DNA from: Nannochloropsis oceanica
Taxonomy: Eukaryota > Sar > Eustigmatophyceae > Eustigmatales > Monodopsidaceae
Assembly: GCA_004519485.1 (NCBI GenBank)
Contig: CP038115.1
Coordinates: 186,001 to 250,000 of the forward strand
Reading direction: 5' to 3'
DNA length: 64,000 nucleotides
Shown here: in pieces, positions 23,145 to 35,098 of the stretch
Position numbering within the stretch: the first letter of the stretch is position 1
How the letters are laid out: every line of letters starts with the position of its first letter
The notes under the pieces: generated by a model
What the model was told of the DNA's origin: nothing
Seen by the model: the letters and a program-made list of their open reading frames with translations, nothing else
Databases searched by the model: none
Program-made: the position numbers and the translations under genes

Positions 23145-25028
23145 ATGCTGCCGCCCACCGTCCTTCGCCGCATCCTCCTGCTCATGTTCCTCCTCCTTTC
23201 CTCGTCAAAGGGAATGCAAGCTTTTCGCATCCTGGCCTGGCTGTTTAATTCGAAAGTGAACTCATCTTTCTCTTCATCCTCATACTCCTCATCTTCTTCA
23301 ACCTCCTCTTCGTCCGCTGCTTCTCGTCCGTCCACCAAAACTTCGACTCCCTTTGCCCCGGTCGCGCTCCCCAAGCCGTCAAAAGACAATTTGCCTGAAC
23401 CCTTGCAAAAGCAATATGGCTGGCTGATGGAAGGAGAGCAAGACCGGGAGAATAGCCGCTTCAGTGCTTGCTGGCGTCAAGCAATGGGGTTCCTCTCTTC
23501 TTCGTGCAAGGACATGGACATGCCAACTAAGCAAAGGGTAGCATTGCACCTGGCCAGTTGCCATCTGGAGGAAGGGGGGCGACCTTCAGTACGTTGCGCC
23601 GATAAGGAAAAGGACGTGCGCGTGTGCCTGAAACGAGTGCAAGGCGATGCGGCATGGGCAACCTACACGGACCTTTTTCTATTCGCCGACAGCTACTGTC
23701 ACAGCCTGCAGGCTGATGCGTGGCAGGCGCAGACGGAGGCCTTGATTAATCACCTGGGACAGAGCAGCCGCCAAGCCGTCTCCCTCCTTCATGACTCGGC
23801 AGATACACAACGGGAATTATTGGAGCATCAGCAGGCTTCTACACGCTTGCAGGAGGACTTGGTCAAGGCCCAAGAACGATTGCAGGATAACCTCGAGGCG
23901 TCCTCGCGGCAATTCGGTCGCTTGACAGATGAGGTGGAGACGGGGTTCGGGGCGATTGGGAAGCAGTATGAGAGCCTGCTATCATTACAAGAGTCGAATT
24001 TACAGCGCCAAGCTGAGTTGTTGGCGGGCCTGGACAGGGCGAATGAGGAGGTACGGGAATTTACGACACGGATGGAGGAGGAATTTGCCAGGGAATCCCA
24101 GCGGTTCAACCTCGTCAAGAACGTCTTGGGTCAAGCTTCCCTCGTTCTCGAGGTAGCCACGCATGGCTGGCGCCTTGCATCCATCGGCGTGTGCATTGCT
24201 GCGCTTTGGACGCTGGCCCCCAGCAGCACCCTTGTCCATGCCCGCAAAGCCTCCGCGTGGATCATCCTGCTCGCGACCCTCCTCGGTCTCCTTCGCTCCA
24301 TTATCATCCCCGCCCACCGTCTCCTCCCCACAGCCTGCATCCTCTCTCAAGCACTAGCTTTGTTGGACTTGTATGTGGAAGAGTTGGGAGGTGGGTTTTG
24401 GATGATGTACTATGTGGCTTTTTTTGTCATCTTGCTCTCGCTCTGGCGTCAGGTGCCTTCTCCGTTGAGTTCTTTGTGGAAGGCGATGCGGGAGTGGTTG
24501 GGTAGGAGAGAAGGAGAGGAAGTGGGAAAGGAAGAGTGGGAGGATGATGGACGATGGAGTCAAAGGAAGGAAGAGGCTCTACGGGCCGTTGCTGAGAAAA
24601 TTATAAACGCCGGCGGTGGTGTTGGTTGTGGTGTAGGGCGAGGAACTGGTGGTGGTTGTGGTGGTGGAGAAGGTGGGGAAGGAGGGGAGTCATGCTGCCG
24701 AATGGATGGTGGCGGAGCAGCCGTATCGCTAGGAGAAGCAGCTTTTTCTGCGCCAGAACCAGTAGTAACACATATAGCAGCACCAACAGCAGAAACAAAA
24801 GCGGTCGCCTCTCAGCATGACACTGTTACGTCTCGATCTTGCTCAGGTACCAGCACACCTCTCTACAGCAGTGCCTGCGAGTACGGTAGTAGCACTTCAA
24901 TACCTCGTCGACGCTCTACGCGTTTGTACTCCCAATCACCGTCTCCTTATGGTGGTCTTAGACAGATTTCTCGCGGCGGCGGCGGGGGAGGTGGGTTTGG
25001 GCGTGATACACTGCACGAGGAAGATTAA
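23145..25028 (+). CDS. GEX1: GEX1/KAR5/Brambleberry nuclear-fusion protein
   Basis: A single-exon gene of 627 residues. The family acts at the nuclear envelope/ER of gametes or zygotes and is needed for fusion of the two nuclei (karyogamy). A signal peptide (residues 1-26) is followed by a Ser-rich linker and then the family's Cys-rich domain. Six Cys (109, 121, 139, 151, 161, 185) lie in the same order and context as in Arabidopsis GEX1: CW near the start, SxC before a GRPS/GRPP motif, a Cys shortly after it, CLK, and CxxLQ. A long coiled coil follows (about 200-330). Three hydrophobic segments come next (about 341-365, 370-393, 418-436), as in GEX1. The C-terminal tail is Gly/Ser-rich. The next gene downstream, a DGAT2, is unrelated. 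Confidence 0.9.
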   Translation: MLPPTVLRRILLLMFLLLSSSKGMQAFRILAWLFNSKVNSSFSSSSYSSSSSTSSSSAASRPSTKTSTPFAPVALPKPSKDNLPEPLQKQYGWLMEGEQDRENSRFSACWRQAMGFLSSSCKDMDMPTKQRVALHLASCHLEEGGRPSVRCADKEKDVRVCLKRVQGDAAWATYTDLFLFADSYCHSLQADAWQAQTEALINHLGQSSRQAVSLLHDSADTQRELLEHQQASTRLQEDLVKAQERLQDNLEASSRQFGRLTDEVETGFGAIGKQYESLLSLQESNLQRQAELLAGLDRANEEVREFTTRMEEEFARESQRFNLVKNVLGQASLVLEVATHGWRLASIGVCIAALWTLAPSSTLVHARKASAWIILLATLLGLLRSIIIPAHRLLPTACILSQALALLDLYVEELGGGFWMMYYVAFFVILLSLWRQVPSPLSSLWKAMREWLGRREGEEVGKEEWEDDGRWSQRKEEALRAVAEKIINAGGGVGCGVGRGTGGGCGGGEGGEGGESCCRMDGGGAAVSLGEAAFSAPEPVVTHIAAPTAETKAVASQHDTVTSRSCSGTSTPLYSSACEYGSSTSIPRRRSTRLYSQSPSPYGGLRQISRGGGGGGGFGRDTLHEED

Positions 25029-25113
25029 GACGTGATGAGAGATAAGAGGGGAGATTGAACCAAACGAAGGATGAAGAAAGCAGCAAAAGAAATGTGGGGA
25101 CGGGGCGGTAAAA

Positions 25114-25114
<1 letters not shown>

Positions 25115-25145
<31 letters not shown>

Positions 25146-25299
25146 CGTGTGTGTGCGTGTGTGTGCGTGTGTGTGTGTGTCTGTGTGTGTCTGTGTGTGT
25201 CTGTGTGTGTGTGTGTCTGTGTGTGTCTGTGTGTGTGTGTGTGTGTCTGTGTGTGTCTGTGTGTGTCTGTGTGTGTCTGTGTGTGTGTGTGTGTGTGTG
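25115..25299. repeat. (GT)n microsatellite with GTGTCT/GTGTGC variants
   Basis: About 185 bases of GT repeats with regular TC and GC interruptions lie between the GEX1 stop and the DGAT2 gene. Long GT tracts can adopt Z-DNA. Confidence 0.95.
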
Positions 25300-25859
25300 A
25301 ATAAAAAAAGAGACTAATCAAGGAAATGCGAAGACGAGATCAAAGTCCTGCCTCTACGGCTCATCCTTTCGCTGGCTCTTTCGGCTGGCGCATGCTTGTT
25401 TCCTCTCCATTTAATTGATAAATTTCATTTCATCCAAGAATAGAGTTAGACATCAGTATTACAGACAAGAGGCACTTGAAAACGACCGTTTTTACATACC
25501 CGAGAAAGGAAAAAAAAGTCATGACGTCAACTTGTATCAACGCCTGAGATCTTTTGTCCCCTATTACACAGGGGCATCCGCTCTCCAAGGCCTTCCAGCA
25601 AGGCTCCTGTCTCTTGGTGACACATCTTTGTACCGTTTTTTGCAGGAACGAGGACTCAAAGTTTAGTCGGAAGGCACAATTTGTCTTTGAAGGATCACAA
25701 TCTCTTGTCTGCTTTAGAGCTCGCTTCGGCATTTCCTCACCACTTCCATATAATCATGATATGATTAGTCAGGAAAGCCACCCTGCCACGCTTGGACAAG
25801 AACAAGGCATCACCTTGCGACACTTAGGACGGAGAAGGACACCAACCAAGAGCAGAAGC
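25300..25859. other. Upstream region of DGAT2
   Basis: No independent gene is supported. The frame of the first DGAT2 exon stays open upstream, with another ATG at 25761, so the protein could start up to 33 residues earlier. Confidence 0.4.
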
Positions 25860-27437
25860 ATGGGCGCTACCACCGAGACCCAGACTAAAAAGACGTTTGT
25901 AATGCGGACAGTCGCAGGTACGTTGTGGGGCGAGAAAAAAGGTGCCTCCGCTTGGAGGAATACGACTACCCCTTGTTGGGAGGGGAGAGGGTTGTATAGA
26001 ACCAAAAAACTGTGGCCTCTATTACATTTATTTTTCTTACCCAGTACGAAACGAGGATGTAGCGCTGGAATCAGCGACAGGAGACGGGGCAGCAGGGGAT
26101 GCAACTGCTGGTGGCCTTTCACGCTCGATACTAACAGAGGCTCCGGCGGCGTCCACTTCACTTTCATCGCGACTGGCACCGTCCTCAGCACAAGCTTCAG
26201 CTTCGCCTATAATGGTTCGGCCCGAAGCACGCCCCCCAGGTCTACTAGGCCGTCTACAAACGTTAGGTGCGGTGGTATTTTTGGGGCTCATGGGATCCTC
26301 GCTGTACCTAGTGATAGCGTCTGCGCTTTACATCGTGATTGGTTTCGGCGTATTGGGCCACCGTATTTGCCCTTCGATCTTACTGGGGGTTTGGGTAGGA
26401 CAAGGTCTAATTTCTGTCAAGGTGCTGCACCAAGACCCGGAAGGTATCAAGCGGTCGTGGCTCTTCCGAGAAATGGCTAACTTTTTTGATGTGACATTGG
26501 TGATGGAGCAGAAATTGGACACTTCCAAGAAGTACTTGTTCGCACAGCATCCGCACGGTATCCTTCCTCTCGCCCCCGTGTTGTCCGCTTACTTTATCTC
26601 GGACGTGGTGCCCGGCGGAGGCAAGATTTTCTGTTTGATACATAGGTAAGGAAATGCGTGCGCATACTGCCGGCATCCTAAGGGGGGAAAGAGGAAGCAG
26701 GGAAAGAAACGCGGGTGGTTGAAACCATGACTATCATCATGTAGATTTGTCGAGGGAACATAATAAATTAATTATTAATTCAGGTGCAGCATGTACCACC
26801 CACTATCTTGCAGACATTCTCATCTCGTCTCTACCGATCTCTCCCCACCTCGCCAACACACACTTTTAGCGGAATATTCTACATGCCCATCGTCCGATTT
26901 TTCATGGGCGAATGGGGTGCGCTCCCCGCAAACAAGGAGTCTGTCGCCGAAGCCAAGCAACAAGGACAGCATTGCTCCATCGTCGTCGGCGGGGTCGCAG
27001 AGATTTTCCTTCAAAACGGAGAGACCGAACAACTGCAACTCAGGAAGGGTTTTATTCGTGAGGCGCTTCGCAACGGATATGACCTTGTGCCCATGTTCCA
27101 TTTTGGAGCCACGCGCATGTATAATTTTATCGGCCCCGCCTCATTTTGGCGGTCCTTGTCAAACCGCCTGCCGTTTCCCTTCTTTCTGATTGGGGGATGG
27201 GGGAAAGGAATGACCCTGCTTCCCAAACCCGTGCGTATCGTTATTGCTGTTGGCTCACCAATAGGTCTGGCGGCTCTGTATGGCGTGCCGGAAGGACAGT
27301 CGGTGCCTGATCCAGACCCGGCGAAGGTGGATTTGATTTATGAGGAGTGGAAGAAGCATTTGGCAGGCCTTTATTATCGGCAGCGACCTGAGTGGGAGAC
27401 GCGAGAGTTGGAGATTTGGGACTGTCCGAAGTCGTGA
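25860..27437 (+). CDS. DGAT2: Diacylglycerol acyltransferase type 2 (DGAT2 family)
   Basis: Three exons (25860-25917, 26045-26645, 26870-27437) give 408 residues; the introns are GTACGT...CCAG and GTAAGG...TTAG. The family transfers an acyl group from acyl-CoA to diacylglycerol, the last step of triacylglycerol synthesis, in the ER membrane. Visible signatures are the paired hydrophobic stretch near the N-terminus (from VVFLGLMGSSLYLVIASAL), YLFAQHPHGILPL with the catalytic HPHG (residues 188-191), the GGVAE block, RKGF, LVPMFHFGATRMYN, and a C-terminal segment with PDPDPAKVD. The N-terminal 60 residues are polar and variable. Oleaginous algae carry several DGAT2 copies, so the exact isoform is open, and a wax-ester or monoacylglycerol acyltransferase activity cannot be excluded. 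Confidence 0.93.
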
Positions 27438-28148
27438 GTGATTGGGGAAATTGCGCCTGTGTGACGATGTGCTTTGTATAGCACCGATAGGCGGGAAGGT
27501 AGTATTTGGGGAATGTCAAAGATGGAGTGTGGGAAGGAACGATTTGACGAAGAGTAAAAGACAAGACATGGACGACATGGCGACATGTACAAGCAATCAT
27601 GGGATAGAGACCAGCTGCCAGGCGCATTTAAGTATGCATGTCAAAGGAGCGTGGGAGTGGCAGGCACACACATGTAAAGAGGCGCGACGCACACACTTTT
27701 GGAAATACCGCATGGAAGACACGACGATATCGCCTAAGTTCAGTACCAGATATTGTATGTGTGAGCGCAGCCCCTAGGGGATACTCCCAACACAAGTAAC
27801 ATAAAGAAAGGCACGAAACAAGGGTGAGGGGGTTGGAGGGGCATTTTACTCTGACCGAAAGACTTGTTTTTTGTTGATGATTAGAAAAAGAGAAAGAAAC
27901 GACACGCAAGGTAACCTGTAATGATGGTGGCCTGATTTGGTTCGCTGGTTTTTGATGTATAAAATGGGCACACACACAGAACAGTCTCAGAGGAACGTTG
28001 GCGCGGCAGAATCGTCGTGTTGCAAGAGCACGTGACTTTGACTCTCAACTTTCACTGCGCCACCACAACAATAACAGTCAAAACTGAGGAAGCGTCTTTT
28101 GCGTGTGCGACTCTTCTCTTCCCCCCGCCCTCCGACCGCTGTGAACAA
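27438..28148. other. Intergenic between DGAT2 and peptide transporter
   Basis: No gene is supported in 711 bp. The transporter frame is open upstream to an in-frame ATG at 28017, so its N-terminus could be 44 residues longer. Confidence 0.4.
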
Positions 28149-30406
28149 ATGGACGACGAACAAACGCAAGTGCCTTTGCTGCTTGGCGAGCCCGTCTCGG
28201 ACGACGGGGACGACGAGAATGCACGCGAAGCACACGAGGCAATAACCGCAGTCGCTGGGATGATGGACACACCACACAAGCCCCAATTTCTCCAGTCTCA
28301 AATCTTGTGGCGGGTCTGTAGCTTCATCGTTGTCACCGAGTTCTGTGAGCGCTTGAGCTACTACGGCGTTGGCGGCTCCTTGGTCTTACTTTTCCAGTCT
28401 CACCTAAATTATACCAACGCCCAGGCCGATAACGCGTATGCCATTTGGTCAGGTTTATGTTATTGTGCCCCCTTGGTAGGCGGATGGCTAGCCGACTCTT
28501 ACTTGGGACGATTCAAAACGATTGGCGTTTTCAGCGGTATTTACTTGGTTGGTCTGCTAGTCTTGATCATCGGTGTCTTGCCCCGCAACCCAACGGATCC
28601 AATCGGCGGGGGGGCAGCCACCCGTACCACTACTGAAGCCCTTGTGTACATTGGGATTTACACGCTGGCTTTAGGGGATGGTGGGATCAAGCCCAATGTG
28701 TCCACCTTTGGGGCTGATCAGTTTTCGCAATCAGCGGAAGGCAAACGGGCCATGGAGTCGTTTTTTAATTCATTTTATGCGGCGATTAATTGTGGAGCAC
28801 TGATAAGTTTCACGCTTATTGTAAGCATAACGCAGTATGGCCTTCCTTGGCTGGGTGGGACAGACTATAGATTCGCTGTAGGTTTCAGTATCGCGGCGCT
28901 TTTCACTGCTGGTGGTATTGGTATTTTTTGGTCCGGGCGACGACGATATAAAATGATGCCGCCGACGGGGAGCGTCTTGGCAACGTCAATGGCAATCTTG
29001 TTCCAAGCCGCAGGGAAGAGTCTGCGGGCCTGGAGGGTGCGACAAGACTGGATTGTTTCAGCAGGAGCAGCAGCAGCCGCAGGTGAGGAAGGAAATGGGA
29101 GCACTTGTGGTAGCAGCAGCGGTGATAGTGGCAGCTGTAGCAGCCATCTGCCTGTTATTGCTCCTAGTGGAGATGATTCGGCATCTTCATCGTGGTTGGA
29201 TCAAGCGAAGCGATCACATGGCGGTTCTTTTGCTGCAGTGGACGTAGAGGGCGTGAAATGCGTGTGCCGTTTGCTGCCCTTCTTGTTTTTCCTCATTCCC
29301 TATTGGACTTGCTACACCCAGGTAAATTGATTTGGTGACACGGATGATGATATGTACATGCGTGGTGTATTAAAGTCGAGAGATAGAAAGCTATGCGCGT
29401 TTGGTATGCATTTCTCGTTTTTCTTTGCATCGTGACCGAATAAACTTCACCAAAGAATCTTTCGATCAGATGTCTCCCCCTACAAATAACCAACCCTCAT
29501 CAGATGAGCACGTCCTTCCAAAACCAAGGCTGTCAAATGGACCTTTCACTCAAGCCCCTCCTCCCCTCCACTAAAATCGCCGTCTCTACACTCAACCTCT
29601 TTGACACTCTCGGCATCATCCTTCTCGTCCCCTTCTTCGATCGCATCGTCTATCCCTTCTTCCGACGCCACGGACATCCTCTGTCACAACTGCGGCGATT
29701 TGGTGCCGGCTTTGTCTTTGCTTCCCTTGCCATGATCGCTGCGGGCCTGCTCGAGATCTACCGCAAGAGCCAAGCTCCCTCCGAGACTTCATATCCGACC
29801 AACAGCACTGATACGAACACCATCTTATTCCTAGAACAACACATCTCCGCCTGCAAAAACATTGATGACTTCAATCCTTTTGCATATCAAGCTTGGTTTG
29901 CTGCTGGGGGGCGCTCATCCTCCACAACCCCTCCTGCTGCCTGTGAACAGATCGGACCCTCCTCGTCGGATGGGAGTTTGCCTCTCTCCTCTATCCTGTG
30001 TCAAAATGTCCCGCTTGTTTCCCCTGTGAGCGTTTTTTGGCAAGTGCCTCAATTTGTCTTGATTGGGATTTCAGAGATCTTGACGAGTATTACCTCGTAC
30101 GCATTTTTCTATGCGCAAGCCCCCCCGAACATGCGGAGTTTTGCCGCGTCTCTTAATTTGTTGACCACGGCGCTTGGCACGTGGTTGTGTATACCGCTTG
30201 TTGCTTTAGCTAATTCTGGAGACGTAGAGTGGGTACCCAGTGATGTAAATAAAGGACATTTGGCAGGGTTTTTCTTTCTGTTGGCGGGCATTATGCTTTC
30301 TATGACGGCTGGGTTTATGGTACAAGCGAAGAGGTACCAGCCCACGGTGCTGATGTCCGTGGATGGGAGTGGCGAATTTAATTCCACCGTGGAACTGGAG
30401 GAATGA
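28149..30406 (+). CDS. Proton-coupled oligopeptide transporter (POT/PTR, SLC15)
   Basis: Two exons (28149-29321 and 29504-30406), with a phase-0 GTAAAT...TCAG intron, encode 691 residues with about 12 membrane spans. POT proteins use the proton gradient to import di- and tripeptides; some members carry nitrate or other solutes. Diagnostic motifs are EFCERLSYYG on the first helix (ExxERFxYYG type, proton coupling), GGWLADSYLGRFKTI, and ALGDGGIKPNVSTFGADQF followed by SFFNSFYAAINCGAL, the PTR2 signatures. Exon 2 begins with MSTSFQNQGCQM, directly after YTQ, which fits the central-loop to helix 7 transition. A Ser/Gly-rich cytosolic loop lies just before the splice site. The start at MDDEQTQ was preferred; a longer N-terminus is possible. 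Confidence 0.93.
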
Positions 30407-31063
30407 GTGATTGATAATTATTGGGCTTTGTAAAAAAGAAAAATATGTATACTGTAAAGATAATGAGTAGTTTGCTCCAAAAGGAAATGAAATGCCATGA
30501 CTTGTGGGTGGTAGTGTAAATTCTCAATGAGAAGATCTAAAGGAAACAGAAAGGGGGGGGAAATAACACCCTCTCTTGGCCCGCCCGCGTCTGCATCATG
30601 TCTCGCATCGCTAACCGTCTTACTTCACGAGATATTTGGTTTTTCCCCCATGTCCTTGTGACAAGCGATAAGGCCTTCAAGGCCCCCCCCCCTCCCCCCT
30701 ACCATGGTGCTGGTGATTCATTCAGCCCCTCGCATCAGACAATACTTTCGCGCAATGTCTACGCTCTCTTTTCCTTCACCATGTACCAGGTTCAAAAACC
30801 GCAATACCGCATCAAGGCACAATAAACAACACAGTGCTCGGTTACAGACGCACAACACTCTACACTACCCCGCGACGGCCGCTGCTCGAGCCCTCGCCAA
30901 GTTGGTTTTGGCGAGAGAGCCGTCCTCCACCTTAGCTGTGTTTCTCACGACCACTCCACCAAAAACAAACTACAGTGGCAAACCACACACAATCCGGGGC
31001 AAATCAGCGGTATTTGCTTGTGGCAGCATGCTCTAGAGCCCCTAGCATTCGCACAGCGCCCTT
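30407..31063. other. Intergenic between peptide transporter and kinesin
   Basis: No supported gene, RNA or repeat in 657 bp. Confidence 0.45.
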
Positions 31064-34000
31064 ATGAAAAGGAAAGCCTCGACGACCACTAGTAGGGCGA
31101 GAGAGCAGACTGCAGTAAGGTTAGGGGACGACAGAAACTCCCATTTTAAGATGCGAAAGACCAACACCACCGACGACGGCCGCCAGCCCTTGAGCTCGCG
31201 TTATACTCGCGGCGCTGCCAAGTCACGCTTTGGATTCGTCGTTCCCCCTGCGGGTACCGAAAATCAAAAGAGCAACACCAGCAACAGCAATGATGCCCCA
31301 GCAGCCGCCGCCGCCGTGGCAAGGAGCACGCCTCATGCGCTGCCAGCCAAGGTGCCAAAAGTTAGCACCTTCAAGGGGGCAGGGGTAGTTATCCCGCGCC
31401 ACCGTCCGGCTGTAGGAGGGTTGGATGCTGGGATAGTGACATCTGCAGCGGCGACCAGTGGCAGCGGCAAGACGGGGGGGTTGGTGCCGGTGGAGGAGGA
31501 GGAGGTCTACCAGCAGCAGCAGGAGGAACAGGAAATGATAAGTGCCATTGAGGGATTAGCGTTGCAGATGTTTGGAGAGGAGGAGGAGAGGGCCAAGATA
31601 GAAAGGCTGGCCCGAGGGAAGCTGACAATGAATAATAAGTGGGATTTCAAGGAGAAGATTTCCAAGCGCGATGAGGCCATCCGCTCTCTGAGACAAGGGT
31701 TCTCAAGCATGCTTACTCAAAAAGACGAGTTTGTAACCGCTGCTGTGGAGGTGGAGATGGGCTTGAGGACTGAATATCGTAAGGCTAGGATTGCCCAGGC
31801 CTTAGTGGCGGATCTAACGACAAGGAACCGAAGTGTAGAAGCTCAATTGGAGACTCTCAAGGCCGAACGCAATGAAGCCGTCAAAGAAGCAGCGGTCCAA
31901 GCTGAGGCAAATGAGAGTAAGGGGGAGGAGGTCGAAAAGTTAAAGAGCGAGTTAAAGGAGAACTTGAATGTTTTGGAGAGCACCCGGGCGGAAGCAGTGG
32001 CGGCGGAGACGGCGCGAGCGAGCCTGGCGGCAGCGATAGAGGAGCACGCAGCCCAACACCAGGCGCTAAAAGAGGGGCTAGATGAAGAATTAAATGTTGC
32101 GAAGGCTGCCTTAGAAGCCATGAGGGTGGAGAGGGATGGACTGATGGTGGCTAAGTCATCTTTAGAGAAGGATGTGGCAGAGCTGATAGGTAGTTTGAAG
32201 GAAGGTCAGGGGAGATCAGCGGCGGAAGCGGGGGAGCGTGCGCGATTGGAAGGGGAAGCAATCAAGATGGGGGAGGAATTGAAGACGTTGCGAGAGACCG
32301 TGACCACACGAGGGGAGCAAGTGGCCCAGACAAGGCTGGAGGCGGAGAAGAGGGTGAGTGAGTTGCAGCAGGAGTTAATGGCGAAGGAGGGGGTGCGGAG
32401 GGAGGAAGAGGTGGCCAGGAATGCAGCAGAGGCTGAAGCAGCGGCGTTGCGAGTGAAATTAGACGGGATTCAGGCAGCGGTTGAGGAGAAGAATAAAGAG
32501 TTGTCGATGGCTCTTAAGTCATTTGCGGACATGCAGCGGTCGGCGCAAGAGAGGGAGGGGGAGCTAAGACAAGCGGGAAGAGATGGAGAGGAACGCGTGC
32601 TCCGGGCAGAAGCGAAAGCGGCTGAGCTCGAGGGGGAGGTGGGGCGATTACGCACTGAGATTGCTGCTAGTGCTGGGGAGGCGGCGGCGCTGAAAATCGA
32701 GCTTTCAGCGAAGAGGGAGGAGCTCAAGGCCCAAGCGAGCGCTGATCAGGAAGCAAGGGCAGCGTTGCAAGAGGTGAGAGCGTCGTTGGCTGTGGAGAAG
32801 GAATTAAGGGCCAGGGCCGAGGGGAAGGAGGCGGAAGAACGACAGGAGAGGGTGGCGGCAAATGCCCAGTTACTAGCCATGCAACAGGCGCACGCGTCCG
32901 AGATGGAGGGGCAACGGGTGGAGAAGATGGAAGCGCTCAAAGAGTACGAGAGAAAGGCACAGGAAGGGGACACGGAACGCGCGTTGCTCTTACAAGAGAA
33001 TCGCGACGCACAAGAGGCGGCCTTGACGCTCGAGAGTGAATTGAAGACGTTGAGGAGGGCGCTGGGCGAGGCGGAATCTCGCACGGAGCAGCTGCAGGAG
33101 CTTGCACAGGTTTCGGGGGAGGCTGAGGTGCTGCGACATCGCTTGCTCGAGGCAGATAAGGATAGGGAGATTGGTGCAGAGAAATACCGACAACAGGTGG
33201 CAGAGCTAGAGAAGGCAGTGTTGGAGGGGGAAATACAACGAAGAAAGATGCATAATGTGATCCAAGAGTTGCGGGGGAATGTACGAGTATACGCGCGGGT
33301 GAGGCCATTTCTGCCCTCTGACCGGGTGGATGATAGTGCGGAGCATTGTGTGAGCGTCAGTCCGCATGACGACTCTCTGACGATTGTGAAGAAGGATGGG
33401 AGTGATGGGAAGGCCTTGGAGAGCCATGGGTTCACATTTGATCGCTGCTTTCCCCCGTCGGCGGGGCAGGAGACTGTGTTTACGGAGGTGTCGGAGTTCG
33501 TTCAGTCGGCGCTTGATGGGTATAATGTGTGTCTGTTCAGTTATGGACAGACTGGAAGGTGGGTAAATTGAAACTTGAGGGGCTGGAGGGAGTATGGGAA
33601 GGACTGGAGAGTGTTGGGATGCAAGGGATGACTAGGATTTTGTCTATTTATTTATTTGCCTCACTTTACTCTCTCCCTTTGGCTTTCATTCTCAACTATC
33701 ACAGTGGTAAAACGCACACGATGCAAGGCTTTGGCTCGGGGCCAATGAAGGGGATTATTCCCAGGGCGATGGAGCAGGTGGGGAAGTACAAGACCATGCT
33801 GGAGGGGCAAGGCTGGGTGTACGAGATGGAAGTCAGTTTTATCGAGATTTACCAGGAACAAATAAAGGATTTACTGCGGAGTCTGGAGGAGAGTGGGAAG
33901 GAAGGAGAGTTGAGCTATGATATTAAGAAGGACATGAGGGGGAATATGTATGTCACAGACATAGCGATGGTGGGACTGGACCCTAATGACCCGGCAGCTG

Positions 34001-34599
34001 TTCAGAGGATTATGGACGTTGCAGGGCGGCATCGTTCCGTCGGGGCTACCTCGATGAACGAGCGGTCTTCCCGCTCTCATTCTGTCTTTACCCTGCATAT
34101 GCGCGCGACAAATAAAGAGCGCGGATCACAGCTGAGTGGTAAATTGAACTTGTGTGATCTCGCAGGCTCCGAACGCTTGAGCCGGTCCAATGCTACAGGG
34201 GAGAGGTTGAAGGAAACCCAAGCCATCAACAAAAGCCTCAGCGCCCTGACGGACGTGTTTGTGGCCATCTCCAACAAGCAATCGCACATCCCCTACCGTA
34301 ATTCCAAGCTCACCTACCTACTCCAGCAATGCTTGGCCGGGGACGGGAAAACCCTCATGATGGTGAATCTCTCCCCCACTGAGCAATCCTACTTCGAGTC
34401 CCTGTGCACCCTCCGGTTCGCCAGTCAAGTCAACAAATGCGAACTTGGACAAGCCCGTAAGAATGTGCAAACCGTAGGGCAGGAAGGGAAGGAAGGAGGG
34501 GCCAACTCTGGACCGGGAGCGACCACCAGCAGTGTGAGTCGCGCTTCGACTTTGATGGCGGCGACGGGGGCGTCGGCGTCGAGGGTAGCGAGAAAGTAA
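31064..34599 (+). CDS. Kinesin-14 family C-terminal motor protein
   Basis: Two exons (31064-33558 and 33705-34599), 1129 residues. The single phase-2 intron (GTGGGT...ACAG) falls inside the P-loop codon run, between GQTG and SGKT. The N-terminal 150 residues are basic and Ser/Thr-rich, a likely microtubule- or nucleus-binding tail. About 550 residues of coiled coil follow. The neck NVIQELRGNVRVYARVRPF directly precedes the motor, the hallmark of minus-end-directed kinesin-14. Motor motifs are SYGQTGSGKTHTM, SMNERSSRSHS (switch I) and DLAGSE (switch II), with the NKSLSAL and YRNSKLT blocks. A short Gly/Ala/Ser tail follows. Kinesin-14s act in spindle assembly and minus-end transport. Confidence 0.95.
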
Positions 34600-35098
34600 T
34601 GGAGAGAGGAAGGAAGGGAGAGAAATGCAGGTATTTCATATGTGTACTTATACCATGAGGATAAATCGTCGTGTGGTATATTGTGGTTTGAAAATGCAAG
34701 AGAAGAGATTGAAGAGAGGAACAAGGTGTGAGGAAAGAGAAAAGTGGGTTGGAGATAAAAGGAAGAGGTTTAAAGAGACAAAGAACGACGAGCGAGTGGA
34801 TGAGTTGGTAAGGTCAAGGAAAAAGGATATACGCGTGATGTGATGATAACAACAAAAAGTCAAGACAAAAGAGGATGAGGGGAAAGATCGAAGTGCGATG
34901 AAATGAGGAAAGAATGAGAAGAACGGGAAAAACATTGATGCCTCTCAAGGAAATAATCAGTGCTTTTACTTCTTTGATTCCTTTGAAGCAATTCTTTCCT
35001 CTTGATAATGGAAACACCAAAAAAACTGAACTTTACCTCCGTTTGGGGGCCGCGCCGAAGCTCGCCTTCCTCCTCACCGTCTCCTCCATTCCTCCCTC
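34600..35098. other. Convergent intergenic region: kinesin / NOL10
   Basis: A/G-rich 3' flanks of two convergent genes; nothing else is seen in 499 bp. Confidence 0.45.

Noticed and set aside
25115-25299. Open frames of alternating Cys/Val through the GT tract
   Set aside because: Dinucleotide repeat artefact.
30780-30830. GGTTCAAAAACC-like string as a tRNA B-box
   Set aside because: No matching A-box, acceptor stem or anticodon arm around it; no tRNA gene was found in the window.
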